Assembly (NCBI GenBank): GCA_963726065.1
Contig: CAVSAU010000016.1
Location: forward strand, 372,001 to 436,000
Direction of reading: 5' to 3'
Length of the DNA stretch: 64,000 bases
Source: Neomesorhizobium sp963726065
GTDB taxonomy: Bacteria; Pseudomonadota; Alphaproteobacteria; Rhizobiales; Rhizobiaceae
Shown: positions 26,768 through 34,819 of the stretch, piece after piece
How positions within the stretch are numbered: the first letter of the stretch is position 1
Layout of the letters: every line of letters begins with the position of its first letter
The notes under the pieces: model-generated
The model's database searches: none
What the model was told of the DNA's origin: nothing
The model's input: the letters and a program-made list of their open reading frames with translations, nothing else
Position numbers and translations under genes: made by a program

Positions 26768-28177
26768 TCAGGCGCTGAAAATCTTGCCGGGATTGAGGAT
26801 ATTCTGCGGATCGAGCGCCTTTTTGATCGTCCGCATGAAATCGACGCTGTCGCCGAGTTCGCGGTCGAGAAATGCGACCTTGCCCTGACCGATGCCGTGC
26901 TCGCCCGTGCAGGTGCCGTCCATGCCGATTGCCCGCAGATTGAGCCGCGCCACAAACTCCTCGGCTCGCGCGATTTCGTCAGCGTCGTTGACGTCCATCA
27001 GCACCAGCGTGTGGAAATTGCCGTCGCCGACATGGCCGACGATCGGCGCGATCAGGCCCATTTCGGCGATGTCGGCCTCCGTCGCGGCGATGCATTCGGC
27101 AAGCCGCGAAATCGGCACACAGACGTCGGTAGACAGCCCCTTGGCGCCCGGCCTCAGCGTCAGCGACGCCCAATAGGCGTCGTGCCTCGCCTTCCAGAGT
27201 TTCGCCCGCTCTTCCGCCACGCTGGTCCACAGGAAAGGCCCGCCGCCGAACTCCTCGGCGATTTCACCAAAACTTTCCGCCTGCTCCTTCACCCCTGCAT
27301 CGCTGCCATGGAATTCGACGAACAGGCACGGGCTTTCGGGATAATCGAGCTTCGAATAGTTCTTCATCGCACGCATCTGCAGCGCGTTGACCAGTTCGAT
27401 GCGCGCCACCGGGATGCCCATCTGGATGGTCGCGATGACCGCGTTGCAGGCAGCCTCGACGCTGGGAAACGGGCAGACCCCGCCCGAAATCGCCTGGGGT
27501 ATGCCGTAGAGCTTCAACGTCAGCGACGTGATGATGCCGAGCGTGCCTTCCGAGCCGATCAACAGCCGCGTCAGGTCGTATCCGGCGGAAGATTTTTTGG
27601 CGCGGCGCGCGGTGGTGATAAGCCGTCCGTCAGCCATCACCGCCGACAGCGACAGGACGTTCTCGCGCATCGTGCCGTAGCGCACGGCATTGGTGCCTGA
27701 CGCACGCGTTGCCGCCATGCCGCCAAGGCTGGCGTTGGCGCCGGGATCGATTGGAAAAAACAGCCCAGTATCGCGCAGATACGCATTCAGGTCCTCGCGC
27801 GTCACGCCAGGCTCGATGGTGCAGTCAAGGTCCTCCGGGTTGACCGAGAGGATGCGGTTCATCTGCATCAAGTCGATGGAGATGCCGCCGCCCGGCGCAT
27901 TCACATGGCCTTCGAGAGAGGTGCCCGCGCCGAAGGCGATCACTGGCACCCGGTGCTCGGCGCAAACCTTGACGATCTCCTGCACCTCCCCGGCCGATTG
28001 CGGAAACGCCACGCCGTCCGGCGCCTCGGTCGGGATGTAGGTGGTGGTGTGGGCATGCTGCTCGCGGATCGCCTGGCCGGTCTGGAAGCGTTCGCCGAAG
28101 CGCTGCTTCAAGATGCCGAGCGCCGTTTCGATGCCGCTTTCGTTGCGTTCCACCCGCTTCAGGTCGCTCAGGGCCAT
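26768..28177 (-). CDS. FAD-linked D-2-hydroxyacid dehydrogenase (GlcD/D-LDH type)
   Basis: This intact 469-residue flavoprotein is of the vanillyl-alcohol oxidase family. The PP-loop FAD region is VIAFGAGTSLEGH with GGISIDLMQMNRI, then PGANASLGGMAATRASG and LIGSEGTLGIITSLTLKL. The C-terminal substrate domain has the metal-binding HVGDGNFH and the conserved GEHGIGQGK. This fits D-lactate or glycolate oxidation to the keto acid, passing electrons to the respiratory chain. It lacks the iron-sulfur domain of GlcF. It is divergent from the thioesterase gene with 133 bases between. The exact substrate is not set by sequence. Confidence 0.88.
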   Translation of the reverse strand: MALSDLKRVERNESGIETALGILKQRFGERFQTGQAIREQHAHTTTYIPTEAPDGVAFPQSAGEVQEIVKVCAEHRVPVIAFGAGTSLEGHVNAPGGGISIDLMQMNRILSVNPEDLDCTIEPGVTREDLNAYLRDTGLFFPIDPGANASLGGMAATRASGTNAVRYGTMRENVLSLSAVMADGRLITTARRAKKSSAGYDLTRLLIGSEGTLGIITSLTLKLYGIPQAISGGVCPFPSVEAACNAVIATIQMGIPVARIELVNALQMRAMKNYSKLDYPESPCLFVEFHGSDAGVKEQAESFGEIAEEFGGGPFLWTSVAEERAKLWKARHDAYWASLTLRPGAKGLSTDVCVPISRLAECIAATEADIAEMGLIAPIVGHVGDGNFHTLVLMDVNDADEIARAEEFVARLNLRAIGMDGTCTGEHGIGQGKVAFLDRELGDSVDFMRTIKKALDPQNILNPGKIFSA

Positions 28178-28310
28178 GCTTTCCTCCGCGAATGGACCAT
28201 CCGTGTTCTTGTGAACCTTCTAAGCTCGCGTAATCTGCCGGTCCACCGACTTTGTCTTGCCGGACAGTTCGACGCAGGATTCGATCCCCAAGCAGCATGA
28301 GGAACACGCC

Positions 28311-28796
28311 ATGACCATTCCCGCCCCCTTCGTTTCCCGCGTCATGGAGATCGAGAAAGAGTGGATCGACTACAACGGCCATCTCAACATGGCCTATTAC
28401 AACGTCCTGTTCGACCGCTGCGCCGACGAAGCCTGCGAACTGATGGGCCTCGGCCCCAATTATGCCAGGGAACGCAAGCTCACCATCTACACTGCCGAAG
28501 TCCATGTCTGCTATGTGCAGGAACTGCATCTCGGCCACAGCGTGACCGTCACATTCCACCTCCTAGACCACGACGACAAGCGCATTCGCGCCTATCAGGA
28601 AATCCGCCACGTCGACGGCTGGCTGGCGGCTACATCGGAATTGCTGTCGCTGCATGTCGACATGGCCGGCCCGAGGGTTGCGCCCTTCCCGGCCGACATC
28701 ATGCAAAAGGTCGAGGCATTTGCCGACGCGCACAAGCACCTGCCGATGCCCGAACGCGCAGGCCGTTCGATCGGCATCCGGCGCAAGACAGTCTGA
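28311..28796 (+). CDS. Hot-dog fold acyl-CoA thioesterase
   Basis: The 161-residue protein belongs to the 4-hydroxybenzoyl-CoA thioesterase-like hot-dog group. The key segment is WIDYNGHLNMAYYNVLFDRC, with the active-site Asp in DYNGHLNM. It then has TAEVHVCYVQELHLG and KRIRAYQEIRH. It should hydrolyse a short or medium acyl-CoA in the cytosol. Related proteins occur in carnitine-degradation loci, but no carnitine gene is next to it. The chosen start is ATG 28311, preceded by ATGAGGAAC. It is divergent from the FAD oxidase. Confidence 0.82.
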   Translation: MTIPAPFVSRVMEIEKEWIDYNGHLNMAYYNVLFDRCADEACELMGLGPNYARERKLTIYTAEVHVCYVQELHLGHSVTVTFHLLDHDDKRIRAYQEIRHVDGWLAATSELLSLHVDMAGPRVAPFPADIMQKVEAFADAHKHLPMPERAGRSIGIRRKTV

Positions 28797-28828
28797 CGCT
28801 CTTCCCTGAAAATCGAGGACGGCGCACA

Positions 28829-28844
28829 TTAACAATCAGTTAAC
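28829..28844. promoter_or_regulatory. CtrA-like box 1 (TTAA-N7-TTAAC)
   Basis: TTAA at 28829-28832 and TTAAC at 28840-28844 are separated by exactly seven bases, a perfect match to the known CtrA consensus. It lies 127 bases ahead of the small gene at 28971. A further TTAAC follows at once (28846-28850). Confidence 0.65.
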
Positions 28845-28858
28845 CTTAACTGCAATCG

Positions 28859-28874
28859 TTAGTGCATCCTTAAC
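28859..28874. promoter_or_regulatory. CtrA-like box 2 (TTAG-N7-TTAAC)
   Basis: TTAG at 28859-28862 and TTAAC at 28870-28874 have the seven-base CtrA spacing with one mismatch. Two such boxes 30 bases apart strengthen the case for cell-cycle control of the next gene. Confidence 0.6.
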
Positions 28875-28970
28875 GATGCGGCGTCGATTGAAGGCATCGC
28901 GCAGCCTAAACGCCTTCACACTGGCGGAACCCGAATCGTGGCGGCGGGGCAAAAGGCCGGACCGAGGAAA

Positions 28971-29168
28971 ATGAAAATCGACATAAACGAGATGTCAGAA
29001 AAACTGGCGCGCGACCCCACCATCAGCGACTACGACGTCTGGAGAACCCTGAAAAACCTGAACAATGAGATTTTCCATATCGCAAACAACAACGACCCGA
29101 TCCCGATGGAGTTGATCCGCTGGCGCGCCGTGCTCGACCGCGCGCAGTCCAAACGCGGGCGCGGCTGA
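28971..29168 (+). CDS. Small protein of unknown function
   Basis: I do not recognise this gene. From ATG 28971 it encodes 65 residues, mostly helical and charged: MKIDINEMSEKLARDPTISD, then YDVWRTLKNLNNEIF and PMELIRWRAVLDRAQSKRGRG. There is no signal peptide or membrane segment. The frame opens upstream to a GTG at 28938. A GAGG lies close before the ATG (about 4 bases spacing), and an internal ATG (MSEKLA) is also possible. It is monocistronic and sits behind two CtrA-like boxes, which makes cell-cycle regulation plausible. Codon use resembles its neighbours, so it is likely a real gene. Confidence 0.65.
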   Translation: MKIDINEMSEKLARDPTISDYDVWRTLKNLNNEIFHIANNNDPIPMELIRWRAVLDRAQSKRGRG

Positions 29169-29184
29169 CCCTTGGGCTAAGCGC

Positions 29185-29703
29185 TCAGCGCGCCTTCACG
29201 CCGCGCCAGATGGCAACGATCCCGTCTTGCCGGCCGCTGACCGGGTCGGTCTCCGGCAGCGTCACATTGCCTATCTCGTGAACAATCCGCGCTCCATCGA
29301 GATCGCCCGGCTGCACGATGTTGCCCTGCTGCCCCGGCGGATAGCCGCCCGCCATGAGGAAATCATGTGACGCTTCGAGCCGTTTGTGTCCCACACCAGC
29401 CGGGATGATGCAGACATCGCCCACCGCAACTTCCGCTTCTATGCCGTCATTGCCGCCGAAGCCAATCCGGGCGTTTCCGGAAACGCAGGCCAGCGCCTCG
29501 TGGCCGAGCGTGTGGAAATGCCAGTAGGGAAAAACCGTATAGACCCACGTGCCTTGCCAGCCGTTCTGGCGGTAAAGTGCTGTCGCCGTTTCGCCGCCGC
29601 GCGCCTGTATCGGCAGCCGGTCTTTCCAGATCGCCAGCGGCAGGACACTGTTCGGAATGCCGCCGTTGGGCTGGAAGCCATGAAGGATCGCGTCACCGCC
29701 CAT
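29185..29703 (-). CDS. YjlB-like cupin-domain protein
   Basis: The 172-residue protein has a single cupin barrel. The first motif is FPYWHFHTLGHEALACVSGNARIGFGG, abbreviated as YWHFHTLGHEAL, with clustered His and Glu metal ligands. The second motif region is EVAVGDVCIIPAGVGHK. The N-terminal GGIPNSVLPLAIWKDRL is typical of the YjlB group. It probably binds a metal and acts on or senses a small molecule, but no reaction is known. It is followed upstream on the same strand by the Lrp gene with a 13-base gap, so the two may be an operon. Confidence 0.82.
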   Translation of the reverse strand: MGGDAILHGFQPNGGIPNSVLPLAIWKDRLPIQARGGETATALYRQNGWQGTWVYTVFPYWHFHTLGHEALACVSGNARIGFGGNDGIEAEVAVGDVCIIPAGVGHKRLEASHDFLMAGGYPPGQQGNIVQPGDLDGARIVHEIGNVTLPETDPVSGRQDGIVAIWRGVKAR

Positions 29704-29716
29704 TGCTGTTATCCTT

Positions 29717-30196
29717 TCAACCGTTCGCTCCAGTCGGCATCGGCAAACGTTCCGCCACCGGCGACGACTGTATGATCGACGTGTTGGTCATCGCATAGGG
29801 GATGATCCGGTCGATCACCCTCTCCAGGTCGGTCACCGAACCCACATGCACCCGGGCAATGAAACAATCCTCCCCTGTCACCCGGTCGCAGGTCGCGATC
29901 TCGGGAATATCCCTCAGGATTTCGGCCACCGTTCCCAGTTGGCCGGGCACCGGCCTGATTCTCAGCCATGCCGCCAACGGCAGTCCGAATGCCGCCGGAT
30001 TGATGCGGATTGTATAGCCCTCAATGATGCCGCCCTCCTGCAGCCGCCTGATGCGCTCGGAAACGCTGGGCGCTGACATGCCAACCGACCGGGCGATCTC
30101 GGCAACGCTCGCCCGCGCATCGTCGACAAGAATGCGCAGGATGCGCAAGTCGACCGCGTCAAGATCGCCATTTTCATATCGAAGGCGTTTTATCAT
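29717..30196 (-). CDS. Lrp/AsnC-family transcriptional regulator
   Basis: The 159-residue protein has an N-terminal winged helix (DLRILRILVDDARASVAEIARSVGMSAPSV, key part SVAEIARSVGMSAPSVSERIRRL) and a C-terminal RAM ligand-binding domain (EIATCDRVTGEDCFIARVHV). Lrp-type proteins sense amino acids and often control an adjacent exporter. Here it is divergent from an EamA transporter, with a palindrome between the genes. It may be co-transcribed with the cupin gene downstream. Confidence 0.9.
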   Translation of the reverse strand: MIKRLRYENGDLDAVDLRILRILVDDARASVAEIARSVGMSAPSVSERIRRLQEGGIIEGYTIRINPAAFGLPLAAWLRIRPVPGQLGTVAEILRDIPEIATCDRVTGEDCFIARVHVGSVTDLERVIDRIIPYAMTNTSIIQSSPVAERLPMPTGANG

Positions 30197-30207
30197 TTTT
30201 ATCTTCT

Positions 30208-30232
30208 TTCTGAAGGTATTCAGATTCTGAAG
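30208..30232. promoter_or_regulatory. Candidate Lrp operator
   Basis: TTCTGAAG occurs twice in direct repeat (30208-30215 and 30225-30232), and TTCAGATTCTGAA (30219-30231) is a perfect inverted repeat. The AT-rich site lies between the divergent lrp and eamA genes. Confidence 0.6.
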
Positions 30233-30298
30233 TATAACACATGATCATATGAAACGTCCGTTCCCCTTGCAATCATGCGCCGCAGGGAGGAAGTGACA

Positions 30299-31177
30299 AT
30301 GGCGCAAGCGCTGACGTTTTCAAGGATTGCCGACAAGGTTCCACCGCACGCCTGGTTCGCGGTCAGTGCCGTCTTTCATTATCTCGGCCCCGCCTTCGCG
30401 GTGTTGCTTTTTCCGCATGTCGGCGTGCTCGGCGTCGCCTGGCTGCGCATCGCATCGGCCGCGGCCATCTTCGCGCCGGTCACCAGACCCTGGCGCACCC
30501 TCGCCCGCGCTGACCGCCACACCCGTCGGCTGCTATTTGCCTTCGGCATCTGCCTGGCAGCGATGAACTGCTCGTTTTATTTGGCGCTCGACAGGCTGCC
30601 GATTTCGCTGGTCGCGGCCATCGAATTCGTCGGCACCATCGGCGTCGCCCTGTTCGGCTTGCGCAGCCGCCGCAACGTCGCCGCCCTTGCCGTCGCGGTC
30701 GCCGGCACCTTCCTGCTCATCGATGTCAAATGGTCGAGCGATCCCGCCGGCCTGGGGTGGGCATTCCTAAATGGTGCGCTGTTCGTGACCTACATCGTGC
30801 TCGGCCACCGCCTCGCCCGCGCAGGCGCCTCCGACGGGGTGGTCAATCTCGGCGCAGCCATGGCGATCGCCTTCCTGTTCGTGCTTCCGTTCGGCTTCCG
30901 CGAGGCAATCGCCGCATTCTCCTCGCCGCTGCTCCTTGCGGCCGCCATCGGCGTCGGCATCTGCTCTTCGGTCATTCCCTATATCTGCGATCAGTTGGCG
31001 ATGTCGCGGCTGCCCCGCGCCAGTTTCGCGCTGCTGCTCTCGCTGCTGCCGGTCACCGCGACTGTCATCGGCGTCATCGTTCTGGCGCAGTTCCCCAGCC
31101 CGACCGACATCCTCGGCGTCATGCTGGTGGTTTCGGGCGTCGCCATCCACAAGCCGGCGCCCGAGACCGCGCACTGA
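30299..31177 (+). CDS. EamA/RhtA-type inner-membrane exporter
   Basis: This 292-residue protein has about ten membrane helices in two EamA repeats (residues about 15-145 and 155-285). RhtA-like signs are HYLGPAFAVLLFP and the helix end NCSFYLALDRLPISLVAAIEF (key part FYLALDRLPISLVA), then CSSVIPYICDQLAMSRLPRA in the second half. Relatives export threonine, homoserine or other amino acids. I choose ATG 30299 since GGGAGG lies 8 bases upstream. An ATG at 30275 would overlap this site. It is probably controlled by the divergent Lrp regulator. Confidence 0.87.
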   Translation: MAQALTFSRIADKVPPHAWFAVSAVFHYLGPAFAVLLFPHVGVLGVAWLRIASAAAIFAPVTRPWRTLARADRHTRRLLFAFGICLAAMNCSFYLALDRLPISLVAAIEFVGTIGVALFGLRSRRNVAALAVAVAGTFLLIDVKWSSDPAGLGWAFLNGALFVTYIVLGHRLARAGASDGVVNLGAAMAIAFLFVLPFGFREAIAAFSSPLLLAAAIGVGICSSVIPYICDQLAMSRLPRASFALLLSLLPVTATVIGVIVLAQFPSPTDILGVMLVVSGVAIHKPAPETAH

Positions 31178-31233
31178 ATCCTGCGACCTAGCTTCGAGAC
31201 GGATCTGGGTATGCGCCCTCCAGCGCCGTCGGC

Positions 31234-32115
31234 TTAGGCCAGTTTCTCCTTGAAGAACGCGACCGTCCGGCCCCAGGCGAGATCAGCCGCCGCCTTGTTG
31301 TAGCGAGCTTCCGACGTGTCGTTGTTGAAGGCGTGCTGGGCGCCGTCATAGACATAGACGGTGAACTCCTTGCCCGCCGCTTCGAGTGCGGCCTTGTAGG
31401 CATCGATGCCGGCGTTGATGCGTTCATCTTGTCCGGCGTAGTGCAACAGCAGTGCCGCCTTGATCCTGGCGATGTCGGACGGATCCTTCGGCTGAGCACC
31501 ATAATAGGCGACGCCCGCAGCAAGGTCGGGCGCGTTGGCGGCAAGATTGTTCACCGTGCCGCCGCCCCAGCAGAAGCCGACCGCGCCGACCTTGCCGTTA
31601 CCGCCCTCATACCCCTTGAGATAGGCCACCGTGGCGATGCCATTGGCGACCGTCTTTGCCGGATCTAGCTTGCCGAACATTTCACGCGCCTTCTCCTCGT
31701 CGGGCGGCGTGCCACCAAGCGGCGACAGGTAGTCGACGGCCAGCGCCACGAAACCTTCCAGCGCCATGCGCCGCGCCACGTCCTTGATATGCGGGTTGAG
31801 GCCGCGGTTCTCATGGATCACTATCACGGTGCCAAGCTTGCCGGCCTGTTCGGCGGGCCGCACCAGATACCCCTTCATCATGTCGCCACCATCGCCCGGC
31901 CAGGCAATGTCCTCGGCCTTCAGGCGCGCGTCATCCTCCGCAACGATCGCGGCGCGCGCCGAATTCGCGGCAAGCAGCGGCGCAATTGCGGCGGCCGCCG
32001 CGCCGGATCCGGCAAGCTTCGACAGCTTCTCCATGAAACCGCGCCGGTCGAGCGTCAAATGGGTGTATTCGTCATAGGCGTCGATCATCGCCTGCGTGAT
32101 GGCTGGTCCTGTCAT
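31234..32115 (-). CDS. Dienelactone hydrolase-family protein, probably exported
   Basis: The 293-residue alpha/beta hydrolase has a nucleophile cysteine in GFCWGGG, an aspartate in YAGQDERI and a histidine in GAQHAF, the full triad of dienelactone hydrolase. Before the domain there is a twin-arginine-like leader (LDRRGFMEKLSKLAG then AAAAAIAPLLAANSARA). It starts about 25 residues in, so the true signal start could be a later codon or the head may be a short cytosolic extension. Homologues with the same head are common in rhizobia. The substrate is unknown. It is divergent from the L,D-transpeptidase gene. Confidence 0.84.
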   Translation of the reverse strand: MTGPAITQAMIDAYDEYTHLTLDRRGFMEKLSKLAGSGAAAAAIAPLLAANSARAAIVAEDDARLKAEDIAWPGDGGDMMKGYLVRPAEQAGKLGTVIVIHENRGLNPHIKDVARRMALEGFVALAVDYLSPLGGTPPDEEKAREMFGKLDPAKTVANGIATVAYLKGYEGGNGKVGAVGFCWGGGTVNNLAANAPDLAAGVAYYGAQPKDPSDIARIKAALLLHYAGQDERINAGIDAYKAALEAAGKEFTVYVYDGAQHAFNNDTSEARYNKAAADLAWGRTVAFFKEKLA

Positions 32116-32298
32116 CTCTCGCTCCCATGTCCATACTGCTCTTCGCCAAGAGTAAGCGGCCAGGTTTCATCGTCCACTCAACGTTTTTTGATTTGCCAAC
32201 TTCTTCGCCGACAGGCGGGACAACGATCTTTTCTGTTGTGGCAAACGAAAATTCTGATCTATGGTCCGCATGCTGTTTGGCTGTAGGGGATGTTGCCA

Positions 32299-32973
32299 AT
32301 GGTATTGACCCGCAGGGATTTCGTGGTCGGCGGTCTGGCGTTGTTCGGCGCCGGCGCGCTGCAGAATCCGGTTTTTGCCCAGGCCGCTTCCTATTTTGCC
32401 GGCACGGCCGTCGACAACGACGTCATCTATCGCAAGACCAACTTCGCCAAGATCGACAAGAAGTGGCAGCGCCAAGTCGTCAAGTATTTCTCGAGCGAAC
32501 CGGTGGGCACGGTTGTCGTCGACACGAGGCACCACTTTCTCTACCTGATCCTGGAGAACAAGACCGCCATCCGCTATGGCGTTGGTGTCGGCCGCGAAGG
32601 CTTCCAGTGGTTTGGCCGCGCCACCGTCGACCGCAAGTCGTTGTGGCCGCGCTGGACCCCGCCCCCCGAAATGCGCAAGCGCCATCCCGAATTGCCGGAA
32701 TTTGTTGCGGGTGGGTCGCCGAAGAACCCGCTCGGCCCCCGCGCCATGTATCTCCACCGCGACGGCGTCGACACCGGTTACCGTTTCCACGGCACGCTGG
32801 AACCGTGGAGCATCGGCAAGGATGCGTCCAGCGGCTGCATCCGCATGTTCAACGAGGACGCCATCGACCTCTACCAGCGTTGCCCGATCGGCACTGCGGT
32901 GCAGGTGCTGCCGCATATCGCAGACCAGGCCCAACAGGCCACGCAGGTTAGCGAAACCGCCCCGGTCGAGTGA
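32299..32973 (+). CDS. L,D-transpeptidase (YkuD domain), Tat-exported
   Basis: The 224-residue protein should cross-link peptidoglycan or attach proteins to it in the periplasm. A twin-arginine signal opens it (LTRRDFVVGGLALFGAGAL). The YkuD domain runs from about residue 65 (GTVVVDTRHHFLYL) to the catalytic motif HGTLEPWSIGKDASSGCIRM, with Cys and His in place. ATG 32299 is chosen because AGGGG lies nine bases upstream; ATG 32290 is too close to it. The OmpA-like lipoprotein starts 13 bases after the stop, so the two form a cell-wall pair. Confidence 0.92.
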   Translation: MVLTRRDFVVGGLALFGAGALQNPVFAQAASYFAGTAVDNDVIYRKTNFAKIDKKWQRQVVKYFSSEPVGTVVVDTRHHFLYLILENKTAIRYGVGVGREGFQWFGRATVDRKSLWPRWTPPPEMRKRHPELPEFVAGGSPKNPLGPRAMYLHRDGVDTGYRFHGTLEPWSIGKDASSGCIRMFNEDAIDLYQRCPIGTAVQVLPHIADQAQQATQVSETAPVE

Positions 32974-32986
32974 GGATTAGCCCCTG

Positions 32987-33523
32987 ATGCCTGCTGTGAC
33001 CGGATACGCGCGGCCCCTGATTGCTGCCGCCATGCTCCTGGCGCTCGCCGCCTGCAACACCACCGAGATGGCATCGCTGGAGGAACCGCAGCCGCCGCCG
33101 ATGACTGGCAAGACCGACGATCCCGCGCCTGGCTTCGAGAATGTGAAGCCTGGCAGCGAGGAGGACTTCATCCTCAATGTGGGGCGTCGCATCTACTTCA
33201 CGCAGGATTCGGCCACCCTCGATTCCGTTGCCATGACCACGCTCGACAACCAGGCCACATGGCTGAACAAGAATCCGAGCTGGCTGCTCAAGCTGCAGGG
33301 CTTTGCCGACGATTCCGGCAGCAACTCCAGCATGGAAACGCTCTCGCAGAAGCGCGCCGACGCGGCCATGGCCTATCTCGCCTCCAAGGGCGTCGACCAG
33401 ACCCGCATGTGGGCCAAGGGTTACGGCAAGGACCGCGAAGTGCGCGACTGCAAGGAAAGGTCTTGCAAGGTACAGAACCGGCGCGTCGTCTCGAACCTGC
33501 GCAACACCCGCGATGCACCCTGA
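32987..33523 (+). CDS. OmpA-family peptidoglycan-binding lipoprotein
   Basis: The 178-residue protein has a lipoprotein signal ending in a lipobox LALAAC (Cys about residue 23), a Pro-rich linker, and an OmpA C-terminal domain. That domain starts IYFTQDSATLD and contains LQGFADDSGSNSSMETLSQKRADAAM, the region that binds diaminopimelate (key part GFADDSGS and SQKRADA), then GYGKDREV. It should tether the outer membrane to the wall, like Pal. It is co-directional and 13 bases from the L,D-transpeptidase gene. The domain carries an extra CKERSCK near the end, with two cysteines. Confidence 0.88.
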   Translation: MPAVTGYARPLIAAAMLLALAACNTTEMASLEEPQPPPMTGKTDDPAPGFENVKPGSEEDFILNVGRRIYFTQDSATLDSVAMTTLDNQATWLNKNPSWLLKLQGFADDSGSNSSMETLSQKRADAAMAYLASKGVDQTRMWAKGYGKDREVRDCKERSCKVQNRRVVSNLRNTRDAP

Positions 33524-33604
33524 GCGGCCGCCGGTTGCCGCAAGCTTTGGCCGGCGTCGTTATCGCGTGTCTCGCCCTGAAAAGAAATCGCTATCTGAAG
33601 ATTG

Positions 33605-34819
33605 TCATTGCCGCAGCGCGTCGATCACCGGGCGGCGGTAGGTCAGTATCGCCGGAACGGCGGCCAGCAACGCGCCGACGAAAAGCAGCGCCCCCACCAG
33701 CCGAAATTCCGCCCCGCCGACCGTCGCACGCATCGCCACCCCGCTCGCTTGCGTGAGAAAATGCGAGATAATGCCGGCAACACCCCAGCCGAGCAGCAGG
33801 CCGCCGAGCGCGCCGGCCGCGATCAGCAAGGTCACGTAGCTCCACACCGTCAGGAAGATGAACAGCCGTGAGGCGCCGAGCGCCCTCAGCACCGCAAAGC
33901 GCTGCCGCTGCAAATCGAGCAACGCCATCATGCCGGCCAGGATCGCTGCCACCACCAGCACCTGCGTAGCCAGCGTCAGCGCGGCCATGATGCGACCCAC
34001 ACCGCCCATCAGCGCGTAGAGTTCGACCAGCACTTCGGCCGGGAAGAATGCCGTCGATTCCGCCGTCCGGTAGGCGTTGCGCAGGCCGTAGGCGGCGGGC
34101 ACGGTGCCCGGCTTGACGACCACGGCGGGTACCCCCGGCAGCTTTTCCACCGCAAAAGGTGGACCGATATGCACGTCGCCCTCGGCGTGACCAGTGCCCA
34201 GCCCATGCACATACCAGTTGAACTCGATCGGCGTCACGATCGCCCGGTCCCACGGTGTGCTCGTTGGCTTGAGGCGCCCGACCACAAGAAGCTTCTGGCC
34301 ATGCAGTCCACCGGCTTCGGCCTCCGGCGAAGCCTCGCCATGGCCATGGCTCACTTGCAGTTCGTCGCCGACCTGATGTGGCGACAACGCCCCCAGCACC
34401 GCTTCGTCGAAACGCTCGAAAACACGGCCCTCCACGAGCGACCCGCCCGACAGATGTTGCGCAAACGCTGCGGTGGTGCCAACCACGGGGTCGCCGTCGA
34501 GACTGTCGCCGAAACCGATCGGCGCCACCAATTCGGCCTTCGGTTCGCCAAGCAGCCTGGTGAAGATCGCCGGCGGCAAAAGCTCCACCGCGCTCGGCCG
34601 GAGATAGACAACGCTGAACAGCACGTCGGTCAGGCTGCCGGGTGCGGCCACCACGAGGTCGAAGCGGTCGGCGGCGCGCGCGCTGCCTTGCCTCAGCGCC
34701 CGCTCCTGCGCGGAGATGGCGATGCCCAGCGCCACCGCCAGCGCGATCAGCGCCACGAACAGCAGGCTGGTCAGCCTGTTGCGGGCGAGCATGGCGGCGA
34801 CCAGCGGGAGCGGATTCAT
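33605..34819 (-). CDS. MacB/FtsX-type ABC transporter permease
   Basis: The 404-residue permease has the FtsX/MacB layout: one N-terminal helix (LLFVALIALAVALGIAI), a periplasmic domain of about 220 residues, and three C-terminal helices (LATQVLVVAAILAGMMALL, TVWSYVTLLIAAGALGGLLLGW, LVGALLFVGALLAAVPAIL). It works with the ATPase upstream, whose stop overlaps this start by four bases (ATGA). The periplasmic domain holds a His-rich patch (VSHGHGEASPEAEAGGLHGQ), which may bind metal. Permeases of this kind, paired with a DUF3299 protein, are known from zinc-linked loci in other bacteria. Confidence 0.87.
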   Translation of the reverse strand: MNPLPLVAAMLARNRLTSLLFVALIALAVALGIAISAQERALRQGSARAADRFDLVVAAPGSLTDVLFSVVYLRPSAVELLPPAIFTRLLGEPKAELVAPIGFGDSLDGDPVVGTTAAFAQHLSGGSLVEGRVFERFDEAVLGALSPHQVGDELQVSHGHGEASPEAEAGGLHGQKLLVVGRLKPTSTPWDRAIVTPIEFNWYVHGLGTGHAEGDVHIGPPFAVEKLPGVPAVVVKPGTVPAAYGLRNAYRTAESTAFFPAEVLVELYALMGGVGRIMAALTLATQVLVVAAILAGMMALLDLQRQRFAVLRALGASRLFIFLTVWSYVTLLIAAGALGGLLLGWGVAGIISHFLTQASGVAMRATVGGAEFRLVGALLFVGALLAAVPAILTYRRPVIDALRQ

